A DNA stretch of 64,000 nt from Mycobacterium kyorinense. Lineage in GTDB: Bacteria > Actinomycetota > Actinomycetes > Mycobacteriales > Mycobacteriaceae. Positions 53,404-64,000 of the stretch are shown piece by piece. How positions within the stretch are numbered: position 1 is the stretch's first letter; each line of letters opens with the position of its first letter. The stretch lies in contig NZ_LQPE01000133.1 of NCBI RefSeq assembly GCF_002101735.1, positions 35,237 through 99,236 on the forward strand. Reading direction: 5' to 3'. The position numbers and the translations under genes are program-made. Below the pieces are notes generated by a model. It did no database searches. It saw only the letters and a list, made by a program, of their open reading frames with translations, and was not told where the DNA came from.

Positions 53404-53871
53404 TTGACAACGCCAGCGCAGGACGCGCCGTTGGTGTTTCCGTCCGTTGCGTTCCGGCCGATCCGGCTGCTTGTCATCTCCGTTGCCCTGACCGCTGTGG
53501 CGATCGCCGCCGCCGGTTGGCTCGAGCATCCGATGATCGGCGTGTTCTTCGGGATCGGGCTCCTGATGGGTTTGCTCAACGCCCTCGGTGTGCGGCGTTC
53601 GGTTGCGGTGATCACCGCCGATGCCCATCCGCTGAAGAAGAAGATGGCGTTGAATTCGGCGGGGCGGCTGCTGGTTATCTCCGTGATCGGACTGATCATC
53701 GCGTTTGCCTTCCGGCCGGAAGGGTTGGGCGTAGTTTTTGGACTGGCGCTTTTCCAGGTGCTGCTGGTGCTCAGCACCGCTCTGCCGGTGTGGCGGAAGA
53801 TGCGCGCGGGAACCGTCGAGCCGGCTGCGGGCGGCAGCGGTACTGAGGGGAGGGAAGGCAGCGATGACTGA
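53404..53871 (+). CDS. AtpI-like membrane protein (Rv1303-like)
   Basis: A 155-residue protein starting with TTG ([11 protein letters not shown], matching the Rv1303 N-terminus) with four hydrophobic segments and a charged loop ([17 protein letters not shown]). It occupies the AtpI position ahead of atpB, where AtpI is thought to help assemble the c-ring. Its stop overlaps the atpB start by 8 bp. Confidence 0.88.
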   Translation: MTTPAQDAPLVFPSVAFRPIRLLVISVALTAVAIAAAGWLEHPMIGVFFGIGLLMGLLNALGVRRSVAVITADAHPLKKKMALNSAGRLLVISVIGLIIAFAFRPEGLGVVFGLALFQVLLVLSTALPVWRKMRAGTVEPAAGGSGTEGREGSDD

Positions 53872-54619
53872 GGCGCTCCTGGCCGAGGCAAACATCGAAG
53901 TCGGCGAGCACACCACCGCCACCTGGTTCGGGCTGACGGTCAACACCGACACGGTCCTGTCGAGCGCCATCGCCGCCGTCATCGTGATCGCGCTGGCATT
54001 CTTCTTGCGCGCCAAGGTCACCTCGAGCGGCGTGCCGGGCGGCGTGCAGCTGTTCTTCGAGGCGATCACCATCGGCATGCGCAATCAGATCGAGAGCGCG
54101 ATCGGCATGCGGATCGCCCCGTTCGTGCTACCGCTGGCGGTCACGATCTTCGTCTACATCCTGATCTCCAACTGGCTGTCAGTACTGCCGCTGCAGTACA
54201 CCGACGCCCAGGGGCATACCACCGAGTTGCTCAAGTCGGCAGCCGCGGACATCAACTACGTGCTGGCCCTGGCGCTCTTCGTGTTCATCTGCTATCACGC
54301 GGCCGGCATCTGGCGTCGCGGCCCGGTGGGGCACCCGATCGGGGTGCTCAAGGGCCACGTCGCCTTCATGGCGCCCTTCAACTTGGTCGAAGAGATCGCC
54401 AAGCCGATCTCGTTGTCGCTCCGACTATTCGGCAACATCTTCGCCGGTGGGATCCTGGTCGCGCTGATCGCGCTCTTCCCGCCGTACATCTTGTGGGCCC
54501 CCAACGCCATCTGGAAGGCATTCGACTTGTTCGTCGGCTTGATCCAGGCCTTCATCTTCGCGTTGCTGACCATCTTGTACTTCAGTCAGGCAATGGAAAC
54601 AGAGGAAGACCACGGGTAG
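53864..54619 (+). CDS. atpB: ATP synthase subunit a
   Basis: The ATG at 53864 after GGGAAGG gives 251 residues. Five to six membrane helices are visible. The proton-channel arginine lies in [14 protein letters not shown] and the C-terminal helix in [16 protein letters not shown]. It forms the two half-channels that feed protons to the c-ring. Confidence 0.96.
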   Translation: MTEALLAEANIEVGEHTTATWFGLTVNTDTVLSSAIAAVIVIALAFFLRAKVTSSGVPGGVQLFFEAITIGMRNQIESAIGMRIAPFVLPLAVTIFVYILISNWLSVLPLQYTDAQGHTTELLKSAAADINYVLALALFVFICYHAAGIWRRGPVGHPIGVLKGHVAFMAPFNLVEEIAKPISLSLRLFGNIFAGGILVALIALFPPYILWAPNAIWKAFDLFVGLIQAFIFALLTILYFSQAMETEEDHG

Positions 54620-54667
54620 ACGACCACGAGTTCGCCCGAGACAAGGACCATCACAGGAATCTGGTAG

Positions 54668-54952
<285 letters not shown>

Positions 54953-54961
54953 TCCGCAGGA

Positions 54962-55495
54962 ATGGGTGACATGAGCGCTACCGTCCTGGCCGTCGCAAGC
55001 CGGGCCGCCGAGGAAGCCGAGGGCAACAACTTCCTCATTCCCAACGGGACCTTCTTCGTCGTGCTGATCATCTTCTTGATCGTGCTCGGCGTGATCGGCA
55101 CCTTCGTCGTGCCGCCGATCATGAGGGTGCTCCATGAGCGCGAAAACATGGTCACCAAGACCCTGGAGGACAACAAGAAATCCGCCGAGCAGTTCGCCGC
55201 TGCGCAGGAAGATTTCGAGAAGGCAATGTCCGAGGCCCGGGTGGAAGCGTCGGCCGCCCGCGACAATGCCCGGGCCGAAGGACGCAAGGTCATCGAGGAC
55301 ATGCGCGGTCGAGCCGAGGAACAGGTGAACGCGACGCTTCAGGACGCCGCGGAGCAACTCAAGCGGGAGGGCGACGCCGTGGCTGCGGAGCTGCGCTCTC
55401 GGGTAGAGGGCATGGCCACCACCCTGGCCAGCCGCATCCTGGGCGTCGAGATCACCACCTCGGTCACCCCGACCGCGACCGGGTCAGGGCGGTAA
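54962..55495 (+). CDS. atpF: ATP synthase subunit b
   Basis: A 177-residue protein with one N-terminal membrane helix ([19 protein letters not shown]) and a long charged helical stalk (residues about 55-165). With the b-delta fusion it forms the peripheral stalk. It starts 9 bp after atpE; a second ATG at 54971 is possible. Confidence 0.95.
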   Translation: MGDMSATVLAVASRAAEEAEGNNFLIPNGTFFVVLIIFLIVLGVIGTFVVPPIMRVLHERENMVTKTLEDNKKSAEQFAAAQEDFEKAMSEARVEASAARDNARAEGRKVIEDMRGRAEEQVNATLQDAAEQLKREGDAVAAELRSRVEGMATTLASRILGVEITTSVTPTATGSGR

Positions 55496-55501
55496 CCGCC
55501 G

Positions 55502-56842
55502 ATGTCGACTTTCATCGGGCAGCTGGCCGGGTTCATCGCCATCGTGTTGTTGGTGTGGCGCTATGTCGTGCCGCCGGTGCGCAAGCTGATGGTCGAGCGG
55601 CAGGAAACCGTTCGCCAGCAGTTGGAAGACTCAGCAGCTGCCGCCAAAAAGCTGGAGGAAGCCAGTCAGGCCCACACCAAGGCACTCGAAGAGGCCAAGT
55701 CCGAAGCCAAGCGGGTCACCGAGGAGGCCCACACCGACGCCGAACGTATCGCCGAACAATTGCGGGCCCAGGCCGACGTCGAAGTCGAGCGCATCAAAAC
55801 CCAGGGTGCCAAGCAGGTCGAGCTGCTGCGCGCGCAGCTGATCCGCCAGCTGCGATCCGACATCGGCGCCGAATCCGTGCGGCGCGCAGGCGAGTTGGTG
55901 CGCGGCTACGTGGCCGAGCCGGAGCAGCAGGCGGGCACCGTCGACCGATTTCTCGACGAGCTCGAGGCCATGGCCCCCTCAGCGGCCGAGGTCGAGTATC
56001 CCGTGCTGGCCAAAATGCGGTCGGCCAGCCGACGCGCGCTGACCGCCCTGGTTGACCGGTTTGGCGAAATCGCCGAGAACCTCGACGACAACGGGTTGTC
56101 CACCCTCGCCGACGACTTGGCATCGGTGGCCTCGCTGTTGAATCGCGAGATCGTGGTCACCCGCTATCTCACTGTGCCGGCCGAAGATGCGGGGCCCAGA
56201 GTCCGTCTCCTCGAGCGGCTGGTGTCCGGGAAAGTAGGAGAACCGGCGCTCGACATCCTCAAGAGCGCGGTCGCCGAACGTTGGTCCGTCGGTTCAGATC
56301 TGGTCGACGCCGTGGAACATGTTGCGCGTCATGCGCTCTTGATGCGGGCCGAGCGTGCCGGCCAGGTCGACGAGGTGGAAGACCAGCTGTTCCGGTTCAA
56401 CCGCATCCTCGACTCCGAGCCGCGCCTGGCCATCCTGCTGGGCGACTACGCTGCACCCGCCGACGGCCGAGTTCGGCTGCTGCGCAAGGTGCTCGACAGC
56501 GCCGACACCTCCGTCAACCCGATCGCGTTGGCGCTGCTGTCCCAGACGGTCGAATTGCTGCGCGGCCAATCGGTCGAGGACGCCGTGCTCCAACTTGCCG
56601 AGGTGGCGGTGGCACGCCGCGGCGAGGTCGTCGCACACGTCAGCGCTGCAACCGAACTCAGCGACACCCAGCGCAACCGCATCACCGAGGTGCTGAGCCG
56701 TATCTACGGCCACCCGGTGACGGTGCAGATGCAGATCGATCCCGAACTACTGGGCGGGCTGTCGATCTCGGTCGGTGACGAGGTGATCGACGGGACGCTG
56801 TCGTCTCGTCTCGCCAAAGCGCAGACCCAGCTACCCGACTGA
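55502..56842 (+). CDS. atpH: ATP synthase b-delta fusion subunit
   Basis: A 446-residue protein. Residues 1-about 165 are a second b-like subunit: membrane anchor [19 protein letters not shown] and a charged helix. The rest is the delta subunit, ending in [20 protein letters not shown]. This fusion is typical of mycobacteria (Rv1307). It links the stator stalk to the top of F1. Confidence 0.95.
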   Translation: MSTFIGQLAGFIAIVLLVWRYVVPPVRKLMVERQETVRQQLEDSAAAAKKLEEASQAHTKALEEAKSEAKRVTEEAHTDAERIAEQLRAQADVEVERIKTQGAKQVELLRAQLIRQLRSDIGAESVRRAGELVRGYVAEPEQQAGTVDRFLDELEAMAPSAAEVEYPVLAKMRSASRRALTALVDRFGEIAENLDDNGLSTLADDLASVASLLNREIVVTRYLTVPAEDAGPRVRLLERLVSGKVGEPALDILKSAVAERWSVGSDLVDAVEHVARHALLMRAERAGQVDEVEDQLFRFNRILDSEPRLAILLGDYAAPADGRVRLLRKVLDSADTSVNPIALALLSQTVELLRGQSVEDAVLQLAEVAVARRGEVVAHVSAATELSDTQRNRITEVLSRIYGHPVTVQMQIDPELLGGLSISVGDEVIDGTLSSRLAKAQTQLPD

Positions 56843-56888
56843 ACAACCAACTAATCACCACAATCAACAAGCAGGAAGACGAAAAGCC

Positions 56889-58541
<1,653 letters not shown>

Positions 58542-58547
58542 TCGAAA

Positions 58548-61042
<2,495 letters not shown>

Positions 61043-61087
61043 GCCATGCAGATGGTGACTTTCTTCCGAGGGCGAAGGTGATGTGAG

Positions 61088-61453
61088 ATGGCCGAATTGG
61101 ACGTCGAGATCGTCGCCGTCGATCGCAAGATCTGGTCCGGCAAGGGAACTTTCGTCTTCACCCGCACCACCGTCGGCGAGATCGGAATCATGCCGAGGCA
61201 TATTCCGCTGGTAGCCCAGCTGGTCGACGACGCAATGGTGCGCGTCGAACGCGAGGGCGAGAAGGACTTGCGCATCGCGGTGGACGGCGGCTTCCTGTCG
61301 GTGACCGAGCAAGGTGTCAGCATTCTCGCCGAGTCGGCGGAATTCGAATCCGAAATCGACGAGACGGCTGCGAGACAGGATTCCGAGTCCGACGATCCCC
61401 GCATCGCCGCCAGGGGTCGCGCCAGGTTGCGCGCGATCGGCGCGCTCGACTAG
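61088..61453 (+). CDS. atpC: ATP synthase subunit epsilon
   Basis: A 121-residue protein with the beta-barrel domain ([32 protein letters not shown]) and a short C-terminal helix. As in other mycobacteria the second helix is short, consistent with reliance on the alpha extension to block hydrolysis. It is the last core gene of the atp operon. Confidence 0.95.
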   Translation: MAELDVEIVAVDRKIWSGKGTFVFTRTTVGEIGIMPRHIPLVAQLVDDAMVRVEREGEKDLRIAVDGGFLSVTEQGVSILAESAEFESEIDETAARQDSESDDPRIAARGRARLRAIGALD

Positions 61454-61468
61454 CGGGGTTCGCAACCG

Positions 61469-61912
61469 ATGAGCGCGCCCATGGTCGGCATGGTCGTGCT
61501 CATCGCTTTGTTGGGACTTGCGGTCCTGGCGTTGAGTTTTCGGTTGTGGAAGCTGCGCCAGGGTGGGACAGCTGCCATCATGCGCGACATTCCCGCCGTG
61601 GGAGGTCATGGCTGGCGCCACGGCGTAGTCCGTTACCGCGGCGGCGAGGCCGCGTTCTACCGGCTGTCGAGCGTTCGGCTATGGCCGGACCGCCGACTCA
61701 GCAGGCGCGGTATCGAAATCATTTCGCGGCGCGCACCTCGCGGCGACGAATTCGACATCATGACCGAAGAGATCGTCGTGCTCGAACTGCGGGACACAAC
61801 CCAGGACCGAAGGCGCGGTTATGAAATTGCCTTGGACCGAGGCGCATTGACGGCGTTTTTGTCCTGGCTGGAGTCCCGTCCCTCTCCGCGGGCCCGTCGC
61901 CGCAGCACCTGA
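61469..61912 (+). CDS. DUF2550 membrane protein (Rv1312-like)
   Basis: A 147-residue protein with one N-terminal membrane helix (MVGMVVLIALLGLAVLAL) and a soluble domain with WRHGVVRYRGGEAAFYRLSS and WPDRRLSRRGIEI, the DUF2550 pattern found after atpC in actinobacteria. It starts 15 bp after atpC. Function unknown. Confidence 0.88.
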   Translation: MSAPMVGMVVLIALLGLAVLALSFRLWKLRQGGTAAIMRDIPAVGGHGWRHGVVRYRGGEAAFYRLSSVRLWPDRRLSRRGIEIISRRAPRGDEFDIMTEEIVVLELRDTTQDRRRGYEIALDRGALTAFLSWLESRPSPRARRRST

Positions 61913-61924
61913 TGGTATCGGGGC

Positions 61925-62515
61925 CTATTTCGCGGGCTGCTCCGATTGTCCGCCGCCGGGCTGCCACAGCACGTCGCCCTCAGGGTTGGCCAGCCGGGAC
62001 AGGATAAACAGCAAGTCCGACAGTCTATTCAAGTACTTCGCTGGCAACGGGCTGACATCCGACGGGTGCGAGTCTATGGCAGCCCAGGCGGAACGTTCGG
62101 CACGGCGGACCACGGTGCGCGCGACATGCAGCAGCGCCGAAAGCTGCGAACCCCCAGGCAGCACAAAGGAGTTCAGTGCCGGCAGGCCTTCGTTGAACTC
62201 GTCGCACCAACGCTCCAGCCGGTCGATGTAGGGCTGCGTGACACGCAGTGGAGGGTATTTGGGGTTCTCCACCACCGGAGTGGAAAGGTCGGCACCGGCA
62301 TCGAACAGGTCGTTCTGGATTTGCCGCAACACGTCGACGATGCGTTGCTCGGGGTTTCCCAACGCGATCGCGGTGCCGATGGCTGCGTTGGCCTCGTCGC
62401 AATCGGCGTAGGCCACCAGGCGGGCGTCGGTCTTGGAGACCCGCGAGAAATCGCTCAATCCCGTCGTCCCGTCATCGCCGGTGCGGGTATAGATGCGGGT
62501 CAGATGTACTGCCAT
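61925..62515 (-). CDS. Cob(I)alamin adenosyltransferase, PduO-type
   Basis: A 196-residue protein with the PduO signature: YTRTGDDGTTGL at the N-terminus, then DECNAAIG-like DEANAAIGTAIA, DLFDAGADLST, VLPGGS and RTVVRRAER near the C-terminus, and YLNRLSDLLFILSRLAN. It forms adenosylcobalamin from ATP and cob(I)alamin. It corresponds to Rv1314c and converges with the DUF2550 gene. Confidence 0.93.
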   Translation of the reverse strand: MAVHLTRIYTRTGDDGTTGLSDFSRVSKTDARLVAYADCDEANAAIGTAIALGNPEQRIVDVLRQIQNDLFDAGADLSTPVVENPKYPPLRVTQPYIDRLERWCDEFNEGLPALNSFVLPGGSQLSALLHVARTVVRRAERSAWAAIDSHPSDVSPLPAKYLNRLSDLLFILSRLANPEGDVLWQPGGGQSEQPAK

Positions 62516-62574
62516 GGTTCAAAACGTTACCGGGCTGACTGACAGCGGCGGTACCGCTCACTAAACTAACGCGG

Positions 62575-63828
62575 GTGGCGGAGCATTTCGTGGTGACCGG
62601 TGGCAACCGGTTGTCGGGCGAAGTTGCTGTTGGGGGCGCCAAGAATAGCGTTCTCAAGTTGATGGCCGCGGCGTTGTTGGCCGAGGGCACCAGCACGATC
62701 ACCAACTGCCCCGACATTCTCGACGTCCCTTTGATGGCAGAAGTGTTGCGAGGCCTGGGCGCCACCGTCGAACTCGCCGGTGACACCGTGCGGATCACAT
62801 CGCCGGACGAGCCGAAATACGACGCGGACTTTGCCGCGGTCCGTCAATTCCGCGCGTCTGTCTGCGTATTGGGACCGCTGGTCGGACGATGTAAGCGGGC
62901 CAAGGTTGCGCTACCTGGCGGTGACGCGATCGGCTCACGCCCGCTCGACATGCACCAGGCCGGCCTGCGGCAATTGGGCGCCCGCTGCAACATCGAACAC
63001 GGCTGCGTGGTTGCACAAGCAGATACGTTGCGCGGCGCTGAAATTCAGCTGGAGTTCCCGTCGGTGGGAGCGACCGAGAACATCCTGATGGCTGCGGTTC
63101 TGGCCGACGGAGTCACCACAATTCACAATGCTGCGCGCGAGCCGGACGTCGTCGACCTGTGCACGATGCTGAATCAGATGGGCGCACAGGTCGAAGGCGC
63201 CGGCTCACCGACGATGACGATCACCGGTGTCCCGCAGCTGCACCCCACCGAGCATCGGGTGATCGGGGACCGGATCGTGGCCGCCACCTGGGGGATCGCA
63301 GCGGCCATGACACGCGGCGACATCACGGTGTCTGGGATCGACCCGGCCCATCTGCAAGTCGTGCTGCACAAGCTGCACGACGCCGGTGCCACCGTCACCC
63401 AGACCGAGGACAGTTTCCGGGTGGTGCAGTACGAGCGCCCCAAGGCCGTCAACGTCGCGACGTTGCCTTTCCCCGGATTCCCGACCGACCTGCAGCCGAT
63501 GGCGATCGCGTTGGCCTCGATCGCCGACGGAACGTCGATGATCACCGAGAATGTCTTCGAGGCGCGGTTCAGGTTCGTCGAGGAGATGATCCGGCTCGGC
63601 GCGGATGCCCGCACCGACGGGCACCACGCGGTCGTGCGTGGTCTTCCGCAGCTGTCCAGCGCGCCGGTGTGGTGTTCTGACATCCGCGCCGGCGCTGGGC
63701 TGGTGCTCGCCGGGCTAGTGGCCGACGGGGATACCGAGGTCCACGACGTCTTCCACATTGATCGCGGATATCCGTTGTTCGTGGAGAACCTGGCCAGTCT
63801 CGGAGCCGAGATCGAGCGAGTAGAATAG
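62575..63828 (+). CDS. murA: UDP-N-acetylglucosamine 1-carboxyvinyltransferase MurA, Asp at the active site
   Basis: A 417-residue EPSP-synthase-fold enzyme from GTG. The N-terminal [20 protein letters not shown] is conserved. The active-site loop reads LPGGDAIG with Asp117 where E. coli has Cys115, the same change as in M. tuberculosis MurA and the basis of intrinsic fosfomycin resistance. It performs the first committed step of peptidoglycan synthesis. The rRNA promoter follows about 50 bp after its stop. Confidence 0.96.
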   Translation: MAEHFVVTGGNRLSGEVAVGGAKNSVLKLMAAALLAEGTSTITNCPDILDVPLMAEVLRGLGATVELAGDTVRITSPDEPKYDADFAAVRQFRASVCVLGPLVGRCKRAKVALPGGDAIGSRPLDMHQAGLRQLGARCNIEHGCVVAQADTLRGAEIQLEFPSVGATENILMAAVLADGVTTIHNAAREPDVVDLCTMLNQMGAQVEGAGSPTMTITGVPQLHPTEHRVIGDRIVAATWGIAAAMTRGDITVSGIDPAHLQVVLHKLHDAGATVTQTEDSFRVVQYERPKAVNVATLPFPGFPTDLQPMAIALASIADGTSMITENVFEARFRFVEEMIRLGADARTDGHHAVVRGLPQLSSAPVWCSDIRAGAGLVLAGLVADGDTEVHDVFHIDRGYPLFVENLASLGAEIERVE

Positions 63829-63877
63829 CGAGCACTTAACGACTCCCGCTGGTTCCCGAGCGGAGCAGTTACCGGAG

Positions 63878-63906
63878 TTGACCGGGCCTTTGTCGCGGAG
63901 TATAGT
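63878..63906 (+). promoter_or_regulatory. rRNA operon promoter (P1-type)
   Basis: TTGACC (63878-63883), 17-bp spacer, TATAGT (63901-63906). The position just after murA is that of the rrn P1 promoter in slow-growing mycobacteria. Strong core match. Confidence 0.8.
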
Positions 63907-64000
63907 GGCAGGGTTGCCTGTTCATGGGTGTTGTTTGAGAACTCAATAGTGTGTTTGGTGGTTTTGTTTGTTGTTGTTTTTTGCCATGCCTTGACTGCCC
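63907..64000 (+). other. rRNA leader with boxA-like antitermination element, truncated
   Basis: The segment TGTTGTTTGAGAACTCAAT near 63930-63948, followed by a GT/TTG-rich tract, is the mycobacterial rrn leader with a boxA-type antitermination signal. TTGACT at 63991-63996 may be the -35 of a second promoter, or just leader. The 16S gene lies beyond the window. Confidence 0.75.

Overview
This window is chromosomal DNA of a slow-growing Mycobacterium. It is GC-rich, with many GTG starts and 1-4 bp start/stop overlaps. The backbone keeps the M. tuberculosis Rv1276c-Rv1315 gene order: a SixA-like phosphatase, an Mre11/Rad50-like pair, a GMC oxidoreductase, oppABCD, a beta-carbonic anhydrase, cysD-cysNC, argS-lysA-hom-thrC-thrB-rho, rpmE-prfA-prmC-sua5-wecA, the atp operon and murA. 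The rRNA promoter and leader follow murA directly, as in slow growers. The ATP synthase c subunit has Met where M. tuberculosis has Ala63. That change is known from M. xenopi and a few other species with intrinsic bedaquiline resistance, so an M. xenopi-like organism is a reasonable but unproven guess.

Layout. 1-11.3 kb: phosphatase fragment, DNA-repair-like pair, GMC oxidoreductase, peptide importer. 11.3-19.0 kb: carbonic anhydrase, sulfate assimilation (cysD, cysNC, an adjacent cysQ, an Rrf2 regulator), two VOC proteins, an F420/luciferase-like oxidoreductase, a sulfite oxidase-type protein. 19.0-38.55 kb: an island in the 3' end of a tRNA-Arg(CCG) gene. 38.5-64 kb: tRNA-Arg, amino-acid biosynthesis, rho, fadD, translation factors, wecA, ATP synthase, a cobalamin adenosyltransferase, murA and the start of the rRNA operon.

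The island is the main find. It consists of two different phage-satellite-like elements in tandem in one tRNA-Arg site. Three copies of the tRNA 3' end (19021, 27888, 38506) delimit them. Each element has its own tyrosine integrase, and each integrase is matched to its own pair of 11-bp-phased direct repeats near both ends: TTGCAC pairs for element 1, GTGACA pairs for element 2. Each has AlpA/Xis-type helix-turn-helix genes, an initiator-like gene near a repeat array that could be a replication origin, and a capsid gene set. Neither shows a large terminase, portal, tail or lysis gene. This resembles phiRv1/phiRv2 and capsid-forming inducible islands that borrow tails from a helper phage.

Cargo differs. 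Element 1 carries a type VII secretion substrate-like protein (WXG motif, YxxxD signal, hydrophobic C-terminus) next to a small membrane protein, suggesting an effector/immunity pair. Element 2 carries a large, AT-richer single-chain methyltransferase with a target-recognition-like C-terminus and a nuclease-like N-terminus, probably a restriction or anti-phage system. A gene in element 2 (34929-35306) is split by an in-frame stop codon.
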